From assembly GCF_003287735.1 (NCBI RefSeq), contig NZ_NSCM01000007.1, forward strand, positions 123,285-187,284: a DNA stretch of 64,000 nt. Direction: 5' to 3'. The DNA is from Photorhabdus bodei. Its GTDB lineage: Bacteria > Pseudomonadota > Gammaproteobacteria > Enterobacterales > Enterobacteriaceae. Positions 25,130-35,541 of the stretch are shown here, in pieces (the stretch's first letter is position 1; every line of letters begins with the position of its first letter). Position numbers and translations under genes: made by a program. The notes under the pieces are model-generated. The model saw only the letters and a program-made list of their open reading frames with translations, was not told where the DNA came from and ran no database searches.

Positions 25130-25150
25130 TTTTATATCCCAGTGTAAAAA

Positions 25151-25810
25151 TTACACATGGCGAATTGTGCGTAAAAACTCTTGACGGGTATTTTGACTAG
25201 ATTTAAATAATCCCCCCAAGGAGGTTGTTGTCGTGGTACTGGTTGCATCACGGATGCCCCGCGCTTTCACACAGTAATGAACCGCATCAATCGATACGGC
25301 AACATTATTGGTGCCAAGGAGTGTCTGTAATGCAATCAAGATCTGCTGGGTCAGGCGCTCCTGAACCTGTGGACGTTGAGAAAAAAATTGCACAATACGG
25401 TTAATTTTAGACAACCCAATCACTTTATCTTTTGGAATATAGGCAACCGTCGCCTTGCCATCAATGGTCACAAAATGGTGTTCGCAGGTGCTGGTGAGTG
25501 TGATATCACGAACGGTCACCATTTCGTCCACTTTCATTTTATTCTCTATCAATGTGATTTTCGGGAAATTGCTGTAGTCCAATCCTGAAAAAATCTCATC
25601 GACATACATTTTCGCAATACGACCTGGGGTTTCTGCCAAACTGTCATCACGCAAATCAAGATTCAACAGTTTCATAACTTCCGTCATATGCTCCTCAATC
25701 CGCGCTTTGCGCACTTCCGGCGCCAATGCCTGACCACGCAAGGGCGTTTCAAGACCACGAGCTTCCAGCGCCGAATGCACAAGCTCAGCTTCTTTACTTA
25801 AGGATGACAT
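25151..25810 (-). CDS. folE: GTP cyclohydrolase I
   Basis: First enzyme of tetrahydrofolate synthesis, turning GTP into dihydroneopterin triphosphate. Zinc and active-site residues lie in [13 protein letters not shown] and [12 protein letters not shown]. The core from [13 protein letters not shown] onward is nearly identical to E. coli FolE. I start at 25810 ([10 protein letters not shown]), preceded by GGAG and giving 219 residues; a start at 25828 is possible but lacks family support. It heads a folE-yeiB unit. Confidence 0.96.
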   Translation of the reverse strand: MSSLSKEAELVHSALEARGLETPLRGQALAPEVRKARIEEHMTEVMKLLNLDLRDDSLAETPGRIAKMYVDEIFSGLDYSNFPKITLIENKMKVDEMVTVRDITLTSTCEHHFVTIDGKATVAYIPKDKVIGLSKINRIVQFFSQRPQVQERLTQQILIALQTLLGTNNVAVSIDAVHYCVKARGIRDATSTTTTTSLGGLFKSSQNTRQEFLRTIRHV

Positions 25811-25876
25811 TATTTTCTCCAAAGACATTACTTTCCATCATCTGGCGGGTAGTAAAATGGATGTTCAAGTCATAAA

Positions 25877-26000
25877 TATACCCGTTATCTTTCAAGTTGC
25901 CTCTTTGTTGGCTGCACTCACCCCGGTCACATAGTTCGCTATGCTCCCGGGGATTCGCTCCCTTGCCGTCGCGATGCATCTTGAAATACATTGGGTATAC
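25877..26000 (-). repeat. ERIC element, copy 8
   Basis: Runs from TATACCCGTTATCTTTCAAG to TACATTGGGTATACAT. It lacks one of the two ACTC repeats before CACCCCGGTC. It lies in the upstream region of folE. Confidence 0.9.
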
Positions 26001-26100
26001 ATCACTGAAACAATCACAACTAACAGATAACTATTGCACACACTGTAAATGAGCACGTGGTGATTATCCAGTGATTGCTTTTCATAATTATATGAATTTT

Positions 26101-27294
26101 TTACACACGCACTTCACTGGTCGGTTCATTCCTGTTACAAACCAATAACCCGGCAATGACCAAGGTAATCAATGCAACATATAATGCTGGCTCCAATCTC
26201 CCGGTTATTGCGGTAGAAACCGCTGACAGCATCGGCCCAATAAGCTGCCCGACAGCATATCCGGTGGTTAATAACCCAGCCATATAACGGCTATGTTCTG
26301 GTGCTAATTCACGCCCATACTGAAACCCCATTTGCACCACACACATAAAACCACCACCAACCAACAAAGAGCTTAATGCCAGACCACCTATTCCCGGAAT
26401 GATCTCAGCGATAAGAATGCCCATAGCCTGAATCCATAAAGTGATCGCAAGCCGGATTTGCGTTGTCAGCATATGACGGGTCAGAATAGCAAAACCGATG
26501 CCGATAACCGCGGCACCACCAAATATTGGCCAGACAAACTGTGCAAACAAGCTGCCAGGGAAACGATCACTTGCCATTTGTGAAAGAAAAGTCGCAGGTA
26601 AAATATAACCAAAGCCCGCTAAGCTGTAGCCCCATACCAGCCGCTTAATTGCAGGTGTCAAAGTCAGTTTCTTCACCTCAGCCTGTGAACGGTGTAACTC
26701 ACCACTACGGGGCAAATGCCGACTAATATAGATACTGCAAATCAGCGCCAAAATGCCATACAACATCCATGCTTCGGAAGCACTCACTTGCCATGCTTGA
26801 ATACCGATAGCAAGGATACCAGTAACGAATATCCCGACTCCCGGCCCCGCAAATATGGCAGCACTCAACGCAGGACGATTCAATTTAGCCAACTGTTCAT
26901 TGGCCCATGATGTTACTAACACCAATGTCCAACCACTCGCCCAACCAATAAAAAAACGGGCGATACTGTGCAATATCGCCCCATACAATAGTGCGGAGAG
27001 CAATGTGATAATCACTGCTCCCCATAATCCGGCCCAAAGCCGATATTCAATCAAACGGCGCGCCCGCATTGCATCATAGGAGCCGGCCAGATATCCCAAA
27101 TAGTTAAAAGCCGCAACAATACCGGCCCCAGTCAGACTAAACTGGAATTCCGCAATCATTAAAGGTACTTGAGGAGTGAAAGCAGTACGCCCAATTCCCA
27201 TAGCGACGACCAGCGTCAAAAATCCACTCATTGCGATATGAAAAGCTAGGTAGTGGTGACTTTGTTGAGGAGACATTGAATTGTTCATAGCCAT
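26101..27294 (-). CDS. yjiJ: YbfB/YjiJ-family MFS transporter
   Basis: A 397-residue major facilitator with about twelve membrane segments. The first segment, LVVAMGIGRTAFTPQVPLM, is the hallmark of the YbfB/YjiJ family, in which R and the TP motif follow the glycine pair. Substrate is unknown. It is a single gene read towards folE, with no partner. The symbol is given by similarity to E. coli YjiJ, and another member of the family is possible. Confidence 0.75.
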   Translation of the reverse strand: MAMNNSMSPQQSHHYLAFHIAMSGFLTLVVAMGIGRTAFTPQVPLMIAEFQFSLTGAGIVAAFNYLGYLAGSYDAMRARRLIEYRLWAGLWGAVIITLLSALLYGAILHSIARFFIGWASGWTLVLVTSWANEQLAKLNRPALSAAIFAGPGVGIFVTGILAIGIQAWQVSASEAWMLYGILALICSIYISRHLPRSGELHRSQAEVKKLTLTPAIKRLVWGYSLAGFGYILPATFLSQMASDRFPGSLFAQFVWPIFGGAAVIGIGFAILTRHMLTTQIRLAITLWIQAMGILIAEIIPGIGGLALSSLLVGGGFMCVVQMGFQYGRELAPEHSRYMAGLLTTGYAVGQLIGPMLSAVSTAITGRLEPALYVALITLVIAGLLVCNRNEPTSEVRV

Positions 27295-27451
27295 AAGATA
27301 TTATTTTTTTAATTTATTTCTCACAATCCAAAACAGAAATCAAATACAATACACACTTTTAATTAACAAAATTCCCAGAAAAACGTAAATTATTTCTGCC
27401 CATAAATAAAAAATCAGTAAGCAATTAATTACAGTATCTGGAATGTCAACG

Positions 27452-27578
27452 TATACCCTATGGATTTCAAGATGCATCGCGGCGGCAAAGGAGCGAATCC
27501 CCGGGAGCATAGGTAACTATGTGACCGGGGTGAGTGAGTGCAGCCAACAAAGAGGCAACTTGAAAGATGACGGGTATA
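27452..27578 (+). repeat. ERIC element, copy 9
   Basis: Full-length copy TATACCCTATGGATTTCAAG to AGATGACGGGTATA between the MFS gene and the dehydrogenase gene. The remaining 200 bases before 27781 are AT-rich and include the small inverted repeat TACCAAAATGGTA near 27699-27711. Confidence 0.9.
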
Positions 27579-27780
27579 TATGAATTTTCGTACTCTGCTC
27601 CACTTATTTACTTTACCTCTTCCAAGTTACGTCTATTAAGGTTAAATCGAGTTTTACAACACAACATTAGCTGAATTAGTCAGGCTTCCACACAATAATA
27701 CCAAAATGGTACTAACAAACCTGTCTATAAGAGATATGATTCATCATGTCATGTACAAATATTAATTAAGGAGCATTGTT

Positions 27781-28527
27781 ATGTATAAAGCATTTCAAGG
27801 TAAGACAGCCATTGTAACCGGTGGTGGAACCGGTATAGGACGGGCTATCAGTATTATGCTGGCGAAACAAGGTGCTGCGGTCGCAGTGATCTATTCACAA
27901 AGTGAACTTGAAGCGCTGGAAACAACAGAAGCCATTATCAAGGATGGAGGGCAAGCTATCGCGATAAAAGCGGATGTTGCCGACGAATCAGCTGTGCAGG
28001 CAATGATAAACACCGTCGTGGAAAAGTTTAGCGGGATCGACTATCTGGTAAATAACGCGGCGACAACCAGACAACTTCAATTTGAAGATCTTGATGCCAT
28101 ATCTAGCGATATTTGGGATACCATTATTGATGTTAATGTGAAAGGCACATTTCATTGTTGCCGGTATGCCGCACCTTATCTTAAAGCAAGAACGGGGAGT
28201 GCTATCGTGAATGTCGGTAGTATCGCCGGCGAAACAGGCCTGGGTTCTTGTATCCCCTATGCCGCTTCCAAATCAGCGGTTCACGGACTGACAAGATCCT
28301 TAGCTCGGGCACTGGCTCCATCGGTCAGGGTTAACTGCGTAGCGCCAGGTGCCGTTGAAACAAGATGGTGGAAAGGGAGAGAAGAGAAAATGCATACGCT
28401 TTGCACTTATTTGCCCTTAGAAAGAATTTCAACGCCAGAAGATGTCGCAGAAATAACCTTAATGTTGTTAAAAGCAGAATCGATGACAGGACAAATCATA
28501 ACAGTTGACAGTGGTCAAACCTTATAA
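27781..28527 (+). CDS. Short-chain dehydrogenase/reductase
   Basis: Classical SDR of 248 residues. The cofactor motif TGGGTGIG lies near residues 14-21, NNAA near 92-95, the catalytic Ser in VNVGSIAGETG, and YAASK provides Tyr and Lys. The proline-glycine end motif is VAPGAVETRWW. It resembles FabG-like 3-oxoacyl reductases and glucose dehydrogenases, but no fatty-acid genes are near, so the substrate is unknown. It has AAGGAG upstream and stands alone between ERIC elements, which suggests accessory cargo. Confidence 0.85.
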   Translation: MYKAFQGKTAIVTGGGTGIGRAISIMLAKQGAAVAVIYSQSELEALETTEAIIKDGGQAIAIKADVADESAVQAMINTVVEKFSGIDYLVNNAATTRQLQFEDLDAISSDIWDTIIDVNVKGTFHCCRYAAPYLKARTGSAIVNVGSIAGETGLGSCIPYAASKSAVHGLTRSLARALAPSVRVNCVAPGAVETRWWKGREEKMHTLCTYLPLERISTPEDVAEITLMLLKAESMTGQIITVDSGQTL

Positions 28528-28598
28528 TCTCTTGTCCGCTTTCTAACCTGGCTATGACAACAGCATAATTCCCTGACGCCAGGTTAATCGTGATGTTC

Positions 28599-28726
28599 TA
28601 TACCCTATGGATTTCAAGATGCATCGCGACGGCAAGGGAGCAAATCCCCGGGAGCATAGCGAACTATGTAACCGGGGTGAGTGAGCGCAGCCAACAAAGA
28701 GGCAACTTGAAAGATAACAGGTACAT
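28599..28726 (+). repeat. ERIC element, copy 10
   Basis: Full-length copy from TATACCCTATGGATTTCAAG to AAGATAACAGGTACATA. It lies between the SDR gene and moeA, within a 345-base gap that otherwise shows a weak hairpin (AACCTGGC / GCCAGGTT) after the SDR stop. Confidence 0.9.
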
Positions 28727-28872
28727 ATGCTTATTACCTGTTGCGGCATTTTGGATAACCGACACCAATATCGCCGCGTGTATGGAACATACGATCAAAA
28801 TCAAATATCACTCACACATAGGATGATCTCTGCCATAATGCCTAATGAAAAACCTTATCTGGGAGCATCATT

Positions 28873-30114
28873 ATGGATCACTGTCACACCTCTGGATTGA
28901 TCTCTTTGCAGCAGGCGTTGGAAAAACTTCTGACGCAAGTTACACCACTGACTGATACAGAAACCGTCAACCTCCCGCAAACATCAGGACGCATTACTGC
29001 AACAAATATTATTTCTCCTATCAATGTGCCGCCTTTTGCTAACTCAGCAATGGATGGTTATGCCGTACACTATACGGATTTAAATAGCTGTAAGCCACTG
29101 CCTCTGGTAGGAAAAGCACTGGCAGGCGCACCTTTTCAAGGAGAATGGCCGGTTGCAACTTGTATCCGTATTATGACTGGCGCGCCTATTCCCACAGGTG
29201 CTGATACGGTCATTATGCAAGAACACGCAGAGATTACTGATGATAGCATCGTCTTCACTCAGCCAGCCAAGCAAGGCCAGAATATCCGTCTGGCCGGCGA
29301 AGATATTACTGAAGGTGCGGTGGTACTACCGGCAGGCAGCAAATTATCCACCGCTCAGTTACCGCTAATTGCATCTTTAGGCATCACCGACGTTGAAGTA
29401 GTTCGCAAATTAAAAGTCGCCATTTTCTCGACCGGTGATGAGCTACAAGCTATCGGTCACCCACTTAAGGAAGGCCAAATTTATGATACCAACCGTCTTG
29501 CCGTTCGACTAATGCTGGAGAAACTGGATTGCGACGTTATTGATTTAGGGGTTATTGCAGACAATCCCCAAGCCTTACGCCATGTTTTTGGTGAAGCAGA
29601 TCAACAAGCTGATTTAGTTATCAGCAGTGGTGGTGTTTCTGTGGGTGAAGCAGACTACACCAAACAGATACTGGATGAATTAGGCGAAATCTGTTTCTGG
29701 AAACTGGCAATTAAACCGGGTAAACCTTTCGCTTTTGGCAAACTAAAAAACGCCTGGTTCTGTGGTTTGCCCGGTAATCCAGTTTCAGCCGTTGTCACTT
29801 TCTATCAATTAGTTCAACCTTTAATTGCTCGTCTATCCGGTTTTACGGCATGGCAACCCCCTATGCGTATGCGCGCCAAGGTCACCACACCATTGAAAAA
29901 GACGCCGGGAAGAATGGATTTCCAACGAGGTATTGCTTCGGTGAATGAACAAGGTCAATTAGAAGTCTGTACGACAGGGCATCAAGGCTCTCATATATTT
30001 AGTTCATTCAGTCAGGGGAACTGCTTCATTGTTCTGGAACGTGAACGTGGGCGGGTAGAAATTGGTGAAAATGTTGAAATCGAATTGTTCAATCACTTAC
30101 TGAAAAATGAATAA
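28873..30114 (+). CDS. moeA: Molybdopterin molybdenumtransferase MoeA
   Basis: Inserts molybdate into adenylylated molybdopterin in the last common step of molybdenum cofactor synthesis. It has 413 residues, as in the family. Visible motifs are [13 protein letters not shown], the MoCF core [19 protein letters not shown], and KPGKPFAFG with GLPGNPVSA. Its TAA overlaps the ATG of moeB by one base, so the two form a coupled operon, as in E. coli. Confidence 0.97.
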   Translation: MDHCHTSGLISLQQALEKLLTQVTPLTDTETVNLPQTSGRITATNIISPINVPPFANSAMDGYAVHYTDLNSCKPLPLVGKALAGAPFQGEWPVATCIRIMTGAPIPTGADTVIMQEHAEITDDSIVFTQPAKQGQNIRLAGEDITEGAVVLPAGSKLSTAQLPLIASLGITDVEVVRKLKVAIFSTGDELQAIGHPLKEGQIYDTNRLAVRLMLEKLDCDVIDLGVIADNPQALRHVFGEADQQADLVISSGGVSVGEADYTKQILDELGEICFWKLAIKPGKPFAFGKLKNAWFCGLPGNPVSAVVTFYQLVQPLIARLSGFTAWQPPMRMRAKVTTPLKKTPGRMDFQRGIASVNEQGQLEVCTTGHQGSHIFSSFSQGNCFIVLERERGRVEIGENVEIELFNHLLKNE

Positions 30115-30866
30115 TGACCATTGAACTAACAGACACAGAAACCCTACGCTATAACCGTCAGATTGTTCTACGCGGGTTTGATTTTGACGGTCAGGAAAAA
30201 TTGAAATCTTCGGCGATCCTGATAGTCGGTGCTGGTGGTTTAGGTTGCGCAGCATCCCAGTATTTGACCGCAGCAGGTGTGGGAACAATAACACTACTGG
30301 ATTTTGATACTGTTTCTCTCTCGAACCTGCAACGGCAGATCCTGCATCGAGATGAACGTATCGGCATGGCTAAGGTGCATTCAGCCCAGTTGACGCTCCG
30401 GGTAATAAACCCACATGTCACGATTAAAACCGTTAATGGATTACTAGAAGATCAAGCGCTAGATAAACTCATCAACCAGAATGATGTTGTCTTGGATTGT
30501 ACTGATAATGTGGCAATCCGCGAACAACTGAACCGCCTGTGTCTGGCAAGGAAAACGCCTCTGGTTTCCGGTGCCGCTATTCGCATGGAAGGACAACTCA
30601 CTACATTTACTTATCAGCCAAATGCCCCCTGCTACCGTTGCCTGAGCAGACTGTTTGGCGAAAACAATTTGACGTGCGTAGAAGCGGGAGTTATGGCGCC
30701 ATTGGTCGGCACCATCGGTACATTACAGGCAATGGAAACCATCAAACTCCTTACTGGATACGGCAAAGTCAGCAGCGGAAAGGTTTTACTGTTTGATGCA
30801 ATGACGATGCAATTTCGTGATATTAAATTACTTAAAGATCCCAATTGCGAGGTGTGCAACAGCTAA
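30114..30866 (+). CDS. moeB: Molybdopterin-synthase adenylyltransferase MoeB
   Basis: E1-like ThiF-family enzyme that adenylates the C-terminal glycine of MoaD. The nucleotide loop GAGGLGCAASQYL, the catalytic Asp in DCTDN, and the two zinc CxxC pairs (CYRCL and CEVC) are present. At 250 residues it matches the family. It lies directly behind moeA. Its partner MoaD is encoded in this same window at 60207-60452. Confidence 0.97.
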   Translation: MTIELTDTETLRYNRQIVLRGFDFDGQEKLKSSAILIVGAGGLGCAASQYLTAAGVGTITLLDFDTVSLSNLQRQILHRDERIGMAKVHSAQLTLRVINPHVTIKTVNGLLEDQALDKLINQNDVVLDCTDNVAIREQLNRLCLARKTPLVSGAAIRMEGQLTTFTYQPNAPCYRCLSRLFGENNLTCVEAGVMAPLVGTIGTLQAMETIKLLTGYGKVSSGKVLLFDAMTMQFRDIKLLKDPNCEVCNS

Positions 30867-30876
30867 TCTATTTACC

Positions 30877-30924
30877 GATAGAAATAACACGCGATAGAAA
30901 TAACACGCGATAGAAATAACACGC
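30877..30924. repeat. Three exact tandem copies of a 16-bp unit
   Basis: GATAGAAATAACACGC is repeated three times without gaps between the moeB stop and the terminator. It may vary in copy number between isolates. Confidence 0.9.
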
Positions 30925-30946
30925 CCCGGTTATCTCAACCAGGGCG
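30922..30946. terminator. Bidirectional terminator between moeB and ybiT
   Basis: Stem CGCCCCGGTT / AACCAGGGCG with one mismatch, between two convergent genes. T/A tracts are short, so confidence is moderate. Confidence 0.55.
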
Positions 30947-30964
30947 ATTTATGCCACAAGATTA

Positions 30965-32560
30965 TTACTCAACAATTCCTTGGCTTCTCAAATACTCATC
31001 ATAAGTACCTTTGAAATCAATGACTTTATCAGATTTAATTTCCATAACTCGGCTTGCCAATGAGCTAACAAACTCCCGATCATGAGAAACAAATATCAAA
31101 GTACCTTTATACAATTCAAGCGCAAGGTTCAGGGATTCAATGGATTCCATATCCAAGTGGTTTGTTGGTTCATCCATTATCAGAATATTTGGCTGTTGCA
31201 TCATCAACTTACCAAATAGCATCCGCCCTTTTTCGCCACCCGATAATACTTTGACTTTTTTCTTAATGTCATCTTGGCTGAACAACAAACGGCCTAATAC
31301 GCTACGAACAGCTTGTTCATCATCCCCTTCTCTCTTCCATTGACTCATCCAGTCAAAAACCGTCAGATCACAGTCAAAATCACTGGCATGATCCTGAGCA
31401 TAGTAACCAATGCTACTATTTTCAGACCATTTAACTGTGCCACTGGTTGGCTCTGTTTCACTAACGAGCGTTTTCAAGAAAGTTGTTTTACCAATACCGT
31501 TAGCACCAATAACAGCGAGTTTTTCACCAACTTCCAGCAAGAGATTAAGATTTTTAAACAGAGGACCATTGTCATAACCTTTAGTTAAACCTTCTATTTC
31601 CAGAGCATTACGGAATAATTTCTTATCCTGCTCAAAACGAATATAAGGATTCTGACGGCTGGATGCTTTAACTTCTTCCAACTGGATTTTATCAATCTGA
31701 CGAGCACGGGAAGTCGCCTGTTTTGATTTAGAAGCATTAGCGCTAAAACGGCTGACAAAAGATTGTAACTCCGCAATCTGTGCTTTTTTCTTCGCATTAT
31801 CAGCTAGCAGACGTTCACGGGCCTGAGTGGCGGCAACCATATATTCATCATAATTACCGGGGAACAGACGCAACTCACCGTAATCGAGATCAGCCATATG
31901 AGTACAAACTGTATTCAGGAAGTGACGATCATGGGAAATAATGATCATGGTGCTATTTCGTTCATTCAGTATTTGCTCTAACCAACGAATCGTATCGATA
32001 TCCAGGTTGTTCGTCGGTTCATCCAATAACAGAACATCAGGATTAGAAAACAGCGCTTGAGCCAGCAATACCCGCAATTTCCAGCCTGGTGCCACTTCGC
32101 TCATCAAACCGTAATGCTGTTCTACTGGAATACCCACGCCTAGCAACAACTCTCCGGCTCGCGCTTCGGCACTATAACCATCCATCTCGCCATAAGCGAC
32201 TTCCAGATCCGCAACGCGATAGCCATCCTCTTCACTCATTTCTGCCATTGCATAGATGCGGTCACGCTCCTGCTTTACCTGCCACAGTTCCGTGTGCCCC
32301 ATAATCACGGTATCCAACACCGTGAACTCTTCAAAAGCAAACTGATCCTGACGCAGTTTACCAATACGCTCATTGGGATCGGTGCTGACATTACCGACAG
32401 AGGGTGTCAGATCACCTCCCAGAATTTTCATAAAAGTAGATTTACCGGAACCATTAGCGCCAATCAGACCATAACGGTTACCGTTGCCAAACTTGACAGA
32501 AATGTTTTCAAACAGGGGCTTACTGCCAAATTGCATGGTGATGTTGTTTGTACTTAACAC
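30965..32560 (-). CDS. ybiT: ABC-F ATPase YbiT
   Basis: Soluble ABC-F protein with two ATPase domains and no membrane domain; the family acts on ribosomes. The first Walker A is GANGSGKST and the second is GANGIGKTT, with signatures in the [14 protein letters not shown] and LSGGEKGRM regions. The inter-domain linker contains [22 protein letters not shown] start at GTG 32560, since AAGAG lies upstream and the product of 531 residues matches E. coli YbiT (530). An in-frame ATG further upstream at 32629 would add 23 residues with no homology. Confidence 0.94.
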   Translation of the reverse strand: MLSTNNITMQFGSKPLFENISVKFGNGNRYGLIGANGSGKSTFMKILGGDLTPSVGNVSTDPNERIGKLRQDQFAFEEFTVLDTVIMGHTELWQVKQERDRIYAMAEMSEEDGYRVADLEVAYGEMDGYSAEARAGELLLGVGIPVEQHYGLMSEVAPGWKLRVLLAQALFSNPDVLLLDEPTNNLDIDTIRWLEQILNERNSTMIIISHDRHFLNTVCTHMADLDYGELRLFPGNYDEYMVAATQARERLLADNAKKKAQIAELQSFVSRFSANASKSKQATSRARQIDKIQLEEVKASSRQNPYIRFEQDKKLFRNALEIEGLTKGYDNGPLFKNLNLLLEVGEKLAVIGANGIGKTTFLKTLVSETEPTSGTVKWSENSSIGYYAQDHASDFDCDLTVFDWMSQWKREGDDEQAVRSVLGRLLFSQDDIKKKVKVLSGGEKGRMLFGKLMMQQPNILIMDEPTNHLDMESIESLNLALELYKGTLIFVSHDREFVSSLASRVMEIKSDKVIDFKGTYDEYLRSQGIVE

Positions 32561-32712
32561 TGCATTCGCTCTTACATTTAGAAACAAAAGGAAAATCGGA
32601 AAAATCGGTAGCGGCGCATTATGCCACAATAGTGTTAAGAGATCGCGGAGAGTTTTGAGCGTTATTCGAGCTAATTAATTTATATCGTACCGAAAATTCA
32701 TTCGCTAAAACA

Positions 32713-32787
32713 GACTCCAGACTCGTGAGAAGCCCTGGAGTCCCAGGGCATTCCGCCAGCTTAAAGGCTTGCTTGCAAGATCTGGCG
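32713..32787. ncRNA. Cluster of alternative hairpins, possible small RNA or attenuator
   Basis: Three stems overlap or follow one another. GACTCCAG (32713-32720) pairs with CTGGAGTC (32735-32742). GCCCTGG (32732-32738) pairs with CCAGGGC (32743-32749). CGCCAG (32754-32759) pairs with CTGGCG (32782-32787). The first two exclude each other. The segment is GC-rich in an AT-rich setting and is followed by ATTTTTTACTTTT about 27 bases later. The strand and function are unknown. Confidence 0.3.
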
Positions 32788-33085
32788 ACTAATATCTAAA
32801 AATAGACTGCTTTGATTTTTTACTTTTAATAAAATAGCAACAAGCTTTCTATTGGTACTCTGAATGACAAAACGATACTGTGATTTAATTTGATGCGGAA
32901 TGTGCTCTCAAATCAAACACGAAGAAGAAAATTAAGAAAAATCAATAATGACACACCGAAAATAAACATATTAATAACCAATGACATTACATTTATAACA
33001 ATTTAATTTTTTTATGATATTTTCATCAAGGATGTAATAGTTCCTATAGTGAATATAATTTCATCTCATTATCCAAATATTTGTC

Positions 33086-33117
33086 AATCAATAAATCAAT
33101 AAATCAATAAATCAATA
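33086..33117. repeat. Microsatellite, four copies of AATCAATA
   Basis: Exact head-to-tail octamers in the AT-rich leader region of the aegerolysin gene, about 0.7 kb before its start. Confidence 0.85.
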
Positions 33118-33795
33118 AACTTCTTAGCAATAAGAAAGACTTATCAAATTAATGCGTTTATAGCCATTCAAAATAAATACAATCTATTGCTAAGTTATAC
33201 TCATTCAATATTACAACATATTAACATCTCATCAAGATAATGATGAATTAATGTTCAAAAAACAATAAAATTATTATTCATTCATCATAGACCTAGCAAT
33301 CTATTTTTGTTTGTCATTATAGTTGTTTTATATATTAGTTATTAAAAACATAGACATATTTTATCATTTATATCTGCGTTTTTAAGTACGAAAATATAAT
33401 TAACCGGTTGTTATTTTATAATAAAACACAAAGAGCAAAAAAATTGACTTTTATCCGAGAGAAAAGGTATCTTAAAAAACATCGAGACAAAATAAATCTT
33501 TTTATCTACACCAATGAATAGATAGTTTGCTTTTAATTTTAGTCTTTTAAAAGATTAAAATTATCAAAAATGGTAATAAAATGGTGATAACGATAAATAA
33601 AAAGACTCAGATATAAAAATTGATTTTTAGGAAACATAAAGAAATGGAATTCTAATAAGAAGTAAAAATAAGCTATCAAATATAGCTAAGAAAGTTGGTT
33701 ACGCCCCAAGTTATTTTATATAACCATAACAGGTTGAATTAAAATCTTGGAATTTATTAATTATATTTTTAAAATCAATCACAAGAGGTAATACT

Positions 33796-34206
33796 ATGTC
33801 AGAGATCGAAGCAATCTCCTTAAAAGCACCAATCAGCGTTATTGCAAAAGTAACGAACAAATCAGTATATAAACTTAAACTTATTCAGGATTCTATTCGT
33901 CTGGATCAAGGTGAGTGGACCACTCTTCCTCCTCAAGTCATTAATAGAAGCAATGATAACACGCCTGGAAAAGCGATTTGGAGAAGTGATTCAAACAGCC
34001 TATTAGGTGGTGTTGCAGGGCGCTGTACCTATGTATTTGTAGATAGTAAAGGCGAAATCTATAGTATCTATATTACATGGAATAACCCTTTGATTGGCAG
34101 CAGCAGCTACTCAATCTCAACCGATTATTTAGGTGATGATTTACATTTATCCTATACAGCAGATGGCGGTAATAATCCAGTAGTAGAATATATGATTGTA
34201 AGCTAA
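33796..34206 (+). CDS. Aegerolysin-family insecticidal protein (Cry34/Gpp34-like)
   Basis: A 136-residue protein with no signal peptide. It shows the aegerolysin pattern as in the Bacillus thuringiensis 13.6-kDa Cry34A (Gpp34) proteins: VTNKSVYKLKLIQDS, then LDQGEWTTLPPQVI, a central Gly-rich AGRCTYVF, ITWNNPLIGSSSYS, and a C-terminal SYTADGGNNPVVEYMI. In the binary toxin this component binds membranes and works with a Toxin_10 partner (Cry35/Tpp35); no such partner lies in this window. A similar small Photorhabdus protein is known as insecticidal, and I infer the same here. It has its own long leader and a strong terminator hairpin, and its base composition is accessory-like. Confidence 0.75.
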   Translation: MSEIEAISLKAPISVIAKVTNKSVYKLKLIQDSIRLDQGEWTTLPPQVINRSNDNTPGKAIWRSDSNSLLGGVAGRCTYVFVDSKGEIYSIYITWNNPLIGSSSYSISTDYLGDDLHLSYTADGGNNPVVEYMIVS

Positions 34207-34227
34207 TACTTAATCACTAGTATTAAC

Positions 34228-34280
34228 AACCATTCCTGTGAGAAGATATTTTAATTAATATCTATACAACAGGAATGGTT
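34228..34280 (+). terminator. Terminator of the aegerolysin gene
   Basis: Outer stem AACCATTCCTGT / ACAGGAATGGTT encloses an inner stem AGATATT / AATATCT, and is followed by TATTTATTT. Confidence 0.7.
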
Positions 34281-34423
34281 TATTTATTTCGAGAATTAAT
34301 ATCTTTCCTACCTTAATCAAAGGTGGATGCTGATTATTTTCCTCATTTCTATATCATCCTCTCTTTCATTAAAGTGGATCGTATCTCCATTAATGCTATC
34401 GCTTTTTCACCATAAAATGGATT

Positions 34424-34987
34424 TTAATATGTTTTTACAGAGGGTGCCCGATAAGTATTAAAACGATCGAGTAAGATAGCAGGATCTTGTTCAATTATTG
34501 CCATATAACGATATTTTTCATGCAAGAATTGTTCATCAGCCATTTTATTAATCATCGCAATTAGCGGATCATAAAAGTTATTAATATTAAGAATACCGCA
34601 AGGTTTCGTATGTAACCCAATCTGACTCCAGGTAAATACCTCACTGAACTCTTCCAATGTGCCAAAACCCCCAGGTAAAGCAACAAAACCATCAGCTAAC
34701 TCAATCATTTTGTTTTTACGCTGATGCATAGTTTCAACAACGTATAATTCTGTCAGATTTTTATGTGATATCTCCCGCGACTCCAATAATGTCGGAATAA
34801 CACCAATGACTTTTCCACCCTCTGCCAAAACCGTATTAGCAACAGTTCCCATAATGCCCACACTGGCGCCACCATAAATCAGTGTAAGATTACGTTTAAC
34901 CAATTCCTTTGCGAAGATAATGACATTTTCTTTATAGATTTCAGATATACCCAGACTTGAACCACAATAAACAGCAATACTTTTCAT
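34424..34987 (-). CDS. LOG-family protein (nucleoside 5'-monophosphate phosphoribohydrolase type)
   Basis: A 187-residue Rossmann-fold protein of the Lonely Guy family. The diagnostic motif PGGFGTLEE is present, with the upstream YGGASVGIMGTVAN and the MHQRKNKM (MxxRK) segment. LOG enzymes release nucleobases from nucleoside monophosphates, including cytokinin precursors; in bacteria the physiological substrate is often unclear. It is a single gene, convergent to the aegerolysin gene, with a typical AGGAGCTGAGAT ribosome site upstream. Confidence 0.88.
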   Translation of the reverse strand: MKSIAVYCGSSLGISEIYKENVIIFAKELVKRNLTLIYGGASVGIMGTVANTVLAEGGKVIGVIPTLLESREISHKNLTELYVVETMHQRKNKMIELADGFVALPGGFGTLEEFSEVFTWSQIGLHTKPCGILNINNFYDPLIAMINKMADEQFLHEKYRYMAIIEQDPAILLDRFNTYRAPSVKTY

Positions 34988-35030
34988 TATCTCAGCTCCT
35001 GTTACTTTACCTTCACATGAAAAATAGGAT

Positions 35031-35155
35031 TATACCTGTCATCCTTCAAGTTGCCTCTTTGTTGGCTGCACTCACCCCGGTCACATAGCTATCTATGCTC
35101 CCGGGGATTCGCTCCCTTGCCGCCGCGATGCATCTTGAAATCCATAAGGTATATA
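35031..35155 (-). repeat. ERIC element, copy 11
   Basis: Runs from TATACCTGTCATCCTTCAAG to CCATAAGGTATATA. Around it, 34988-35541 has no gene; the 380 bases to its right are AT-rich and probably carry the rhtA promoter. Confidence 0.9.
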
Positions 35156-35541
35156 CGTTAGTATCACAATCATACAACTCACTTATAAAACTGATACCAA
35201 GAAAAACAAAATAAAGACGGTTTCTTTCGCATTCAATATATTAGCATTAATCATAACTTATTCTTAATTATTATGATATAAAATCAAGCATTAACCAGAT
35301 TGTAGTAAATACCTTCATCACTTGTCATCCCTAAATTATCAACATATTAAAATACAATGTAAATTTATACCAGAATTATATACCAATAATGAAATTTAAT
35401 TTCACTATAACCATATAATATGGCCTAATAAATGAAAAATATTTCGCTAAAATTATATTCTCTAAACCTATTGAGTTATCTGCATTTCACTGCGAAGATT
35501 ATCGGTCAGATCACTTGATTTTAATTTGAGGTTTTGCCCGG

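Larger units (their letters stand above)
32561..33795. other. Long AT-rich noncoding region upstream of the aegerolysin gene
   Basis: About 1.2 kb with no open frame I can support. The ybiT-proximal end holds a cluster of GC-rich hairpins (32713-32787). The rest is very AT-rich, with an eight-base microsatellite at 33086-33117. The last bases contain the Shine-Dalgarno AAGAGGTAAT before the ATG at 33796. The long leader may hold regulatory sites or a small RNA. Confidence 0.4.

Noticed and set aside
27699..27711. TACCAAAATGGTA inverted repeat upstream of the SDR gene, as an operator
   Set aside because: Arms of five bases in AT-rich DNA are easily expected by chance; there is no regulator gene beside it.
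32754..32787. CGCCAG...CTGGCG stem considered as an integron attC-like site
   Set aside because: The required conserved core sites and a gene cassette context are lacking; it is better explained as part of a structured RNA.
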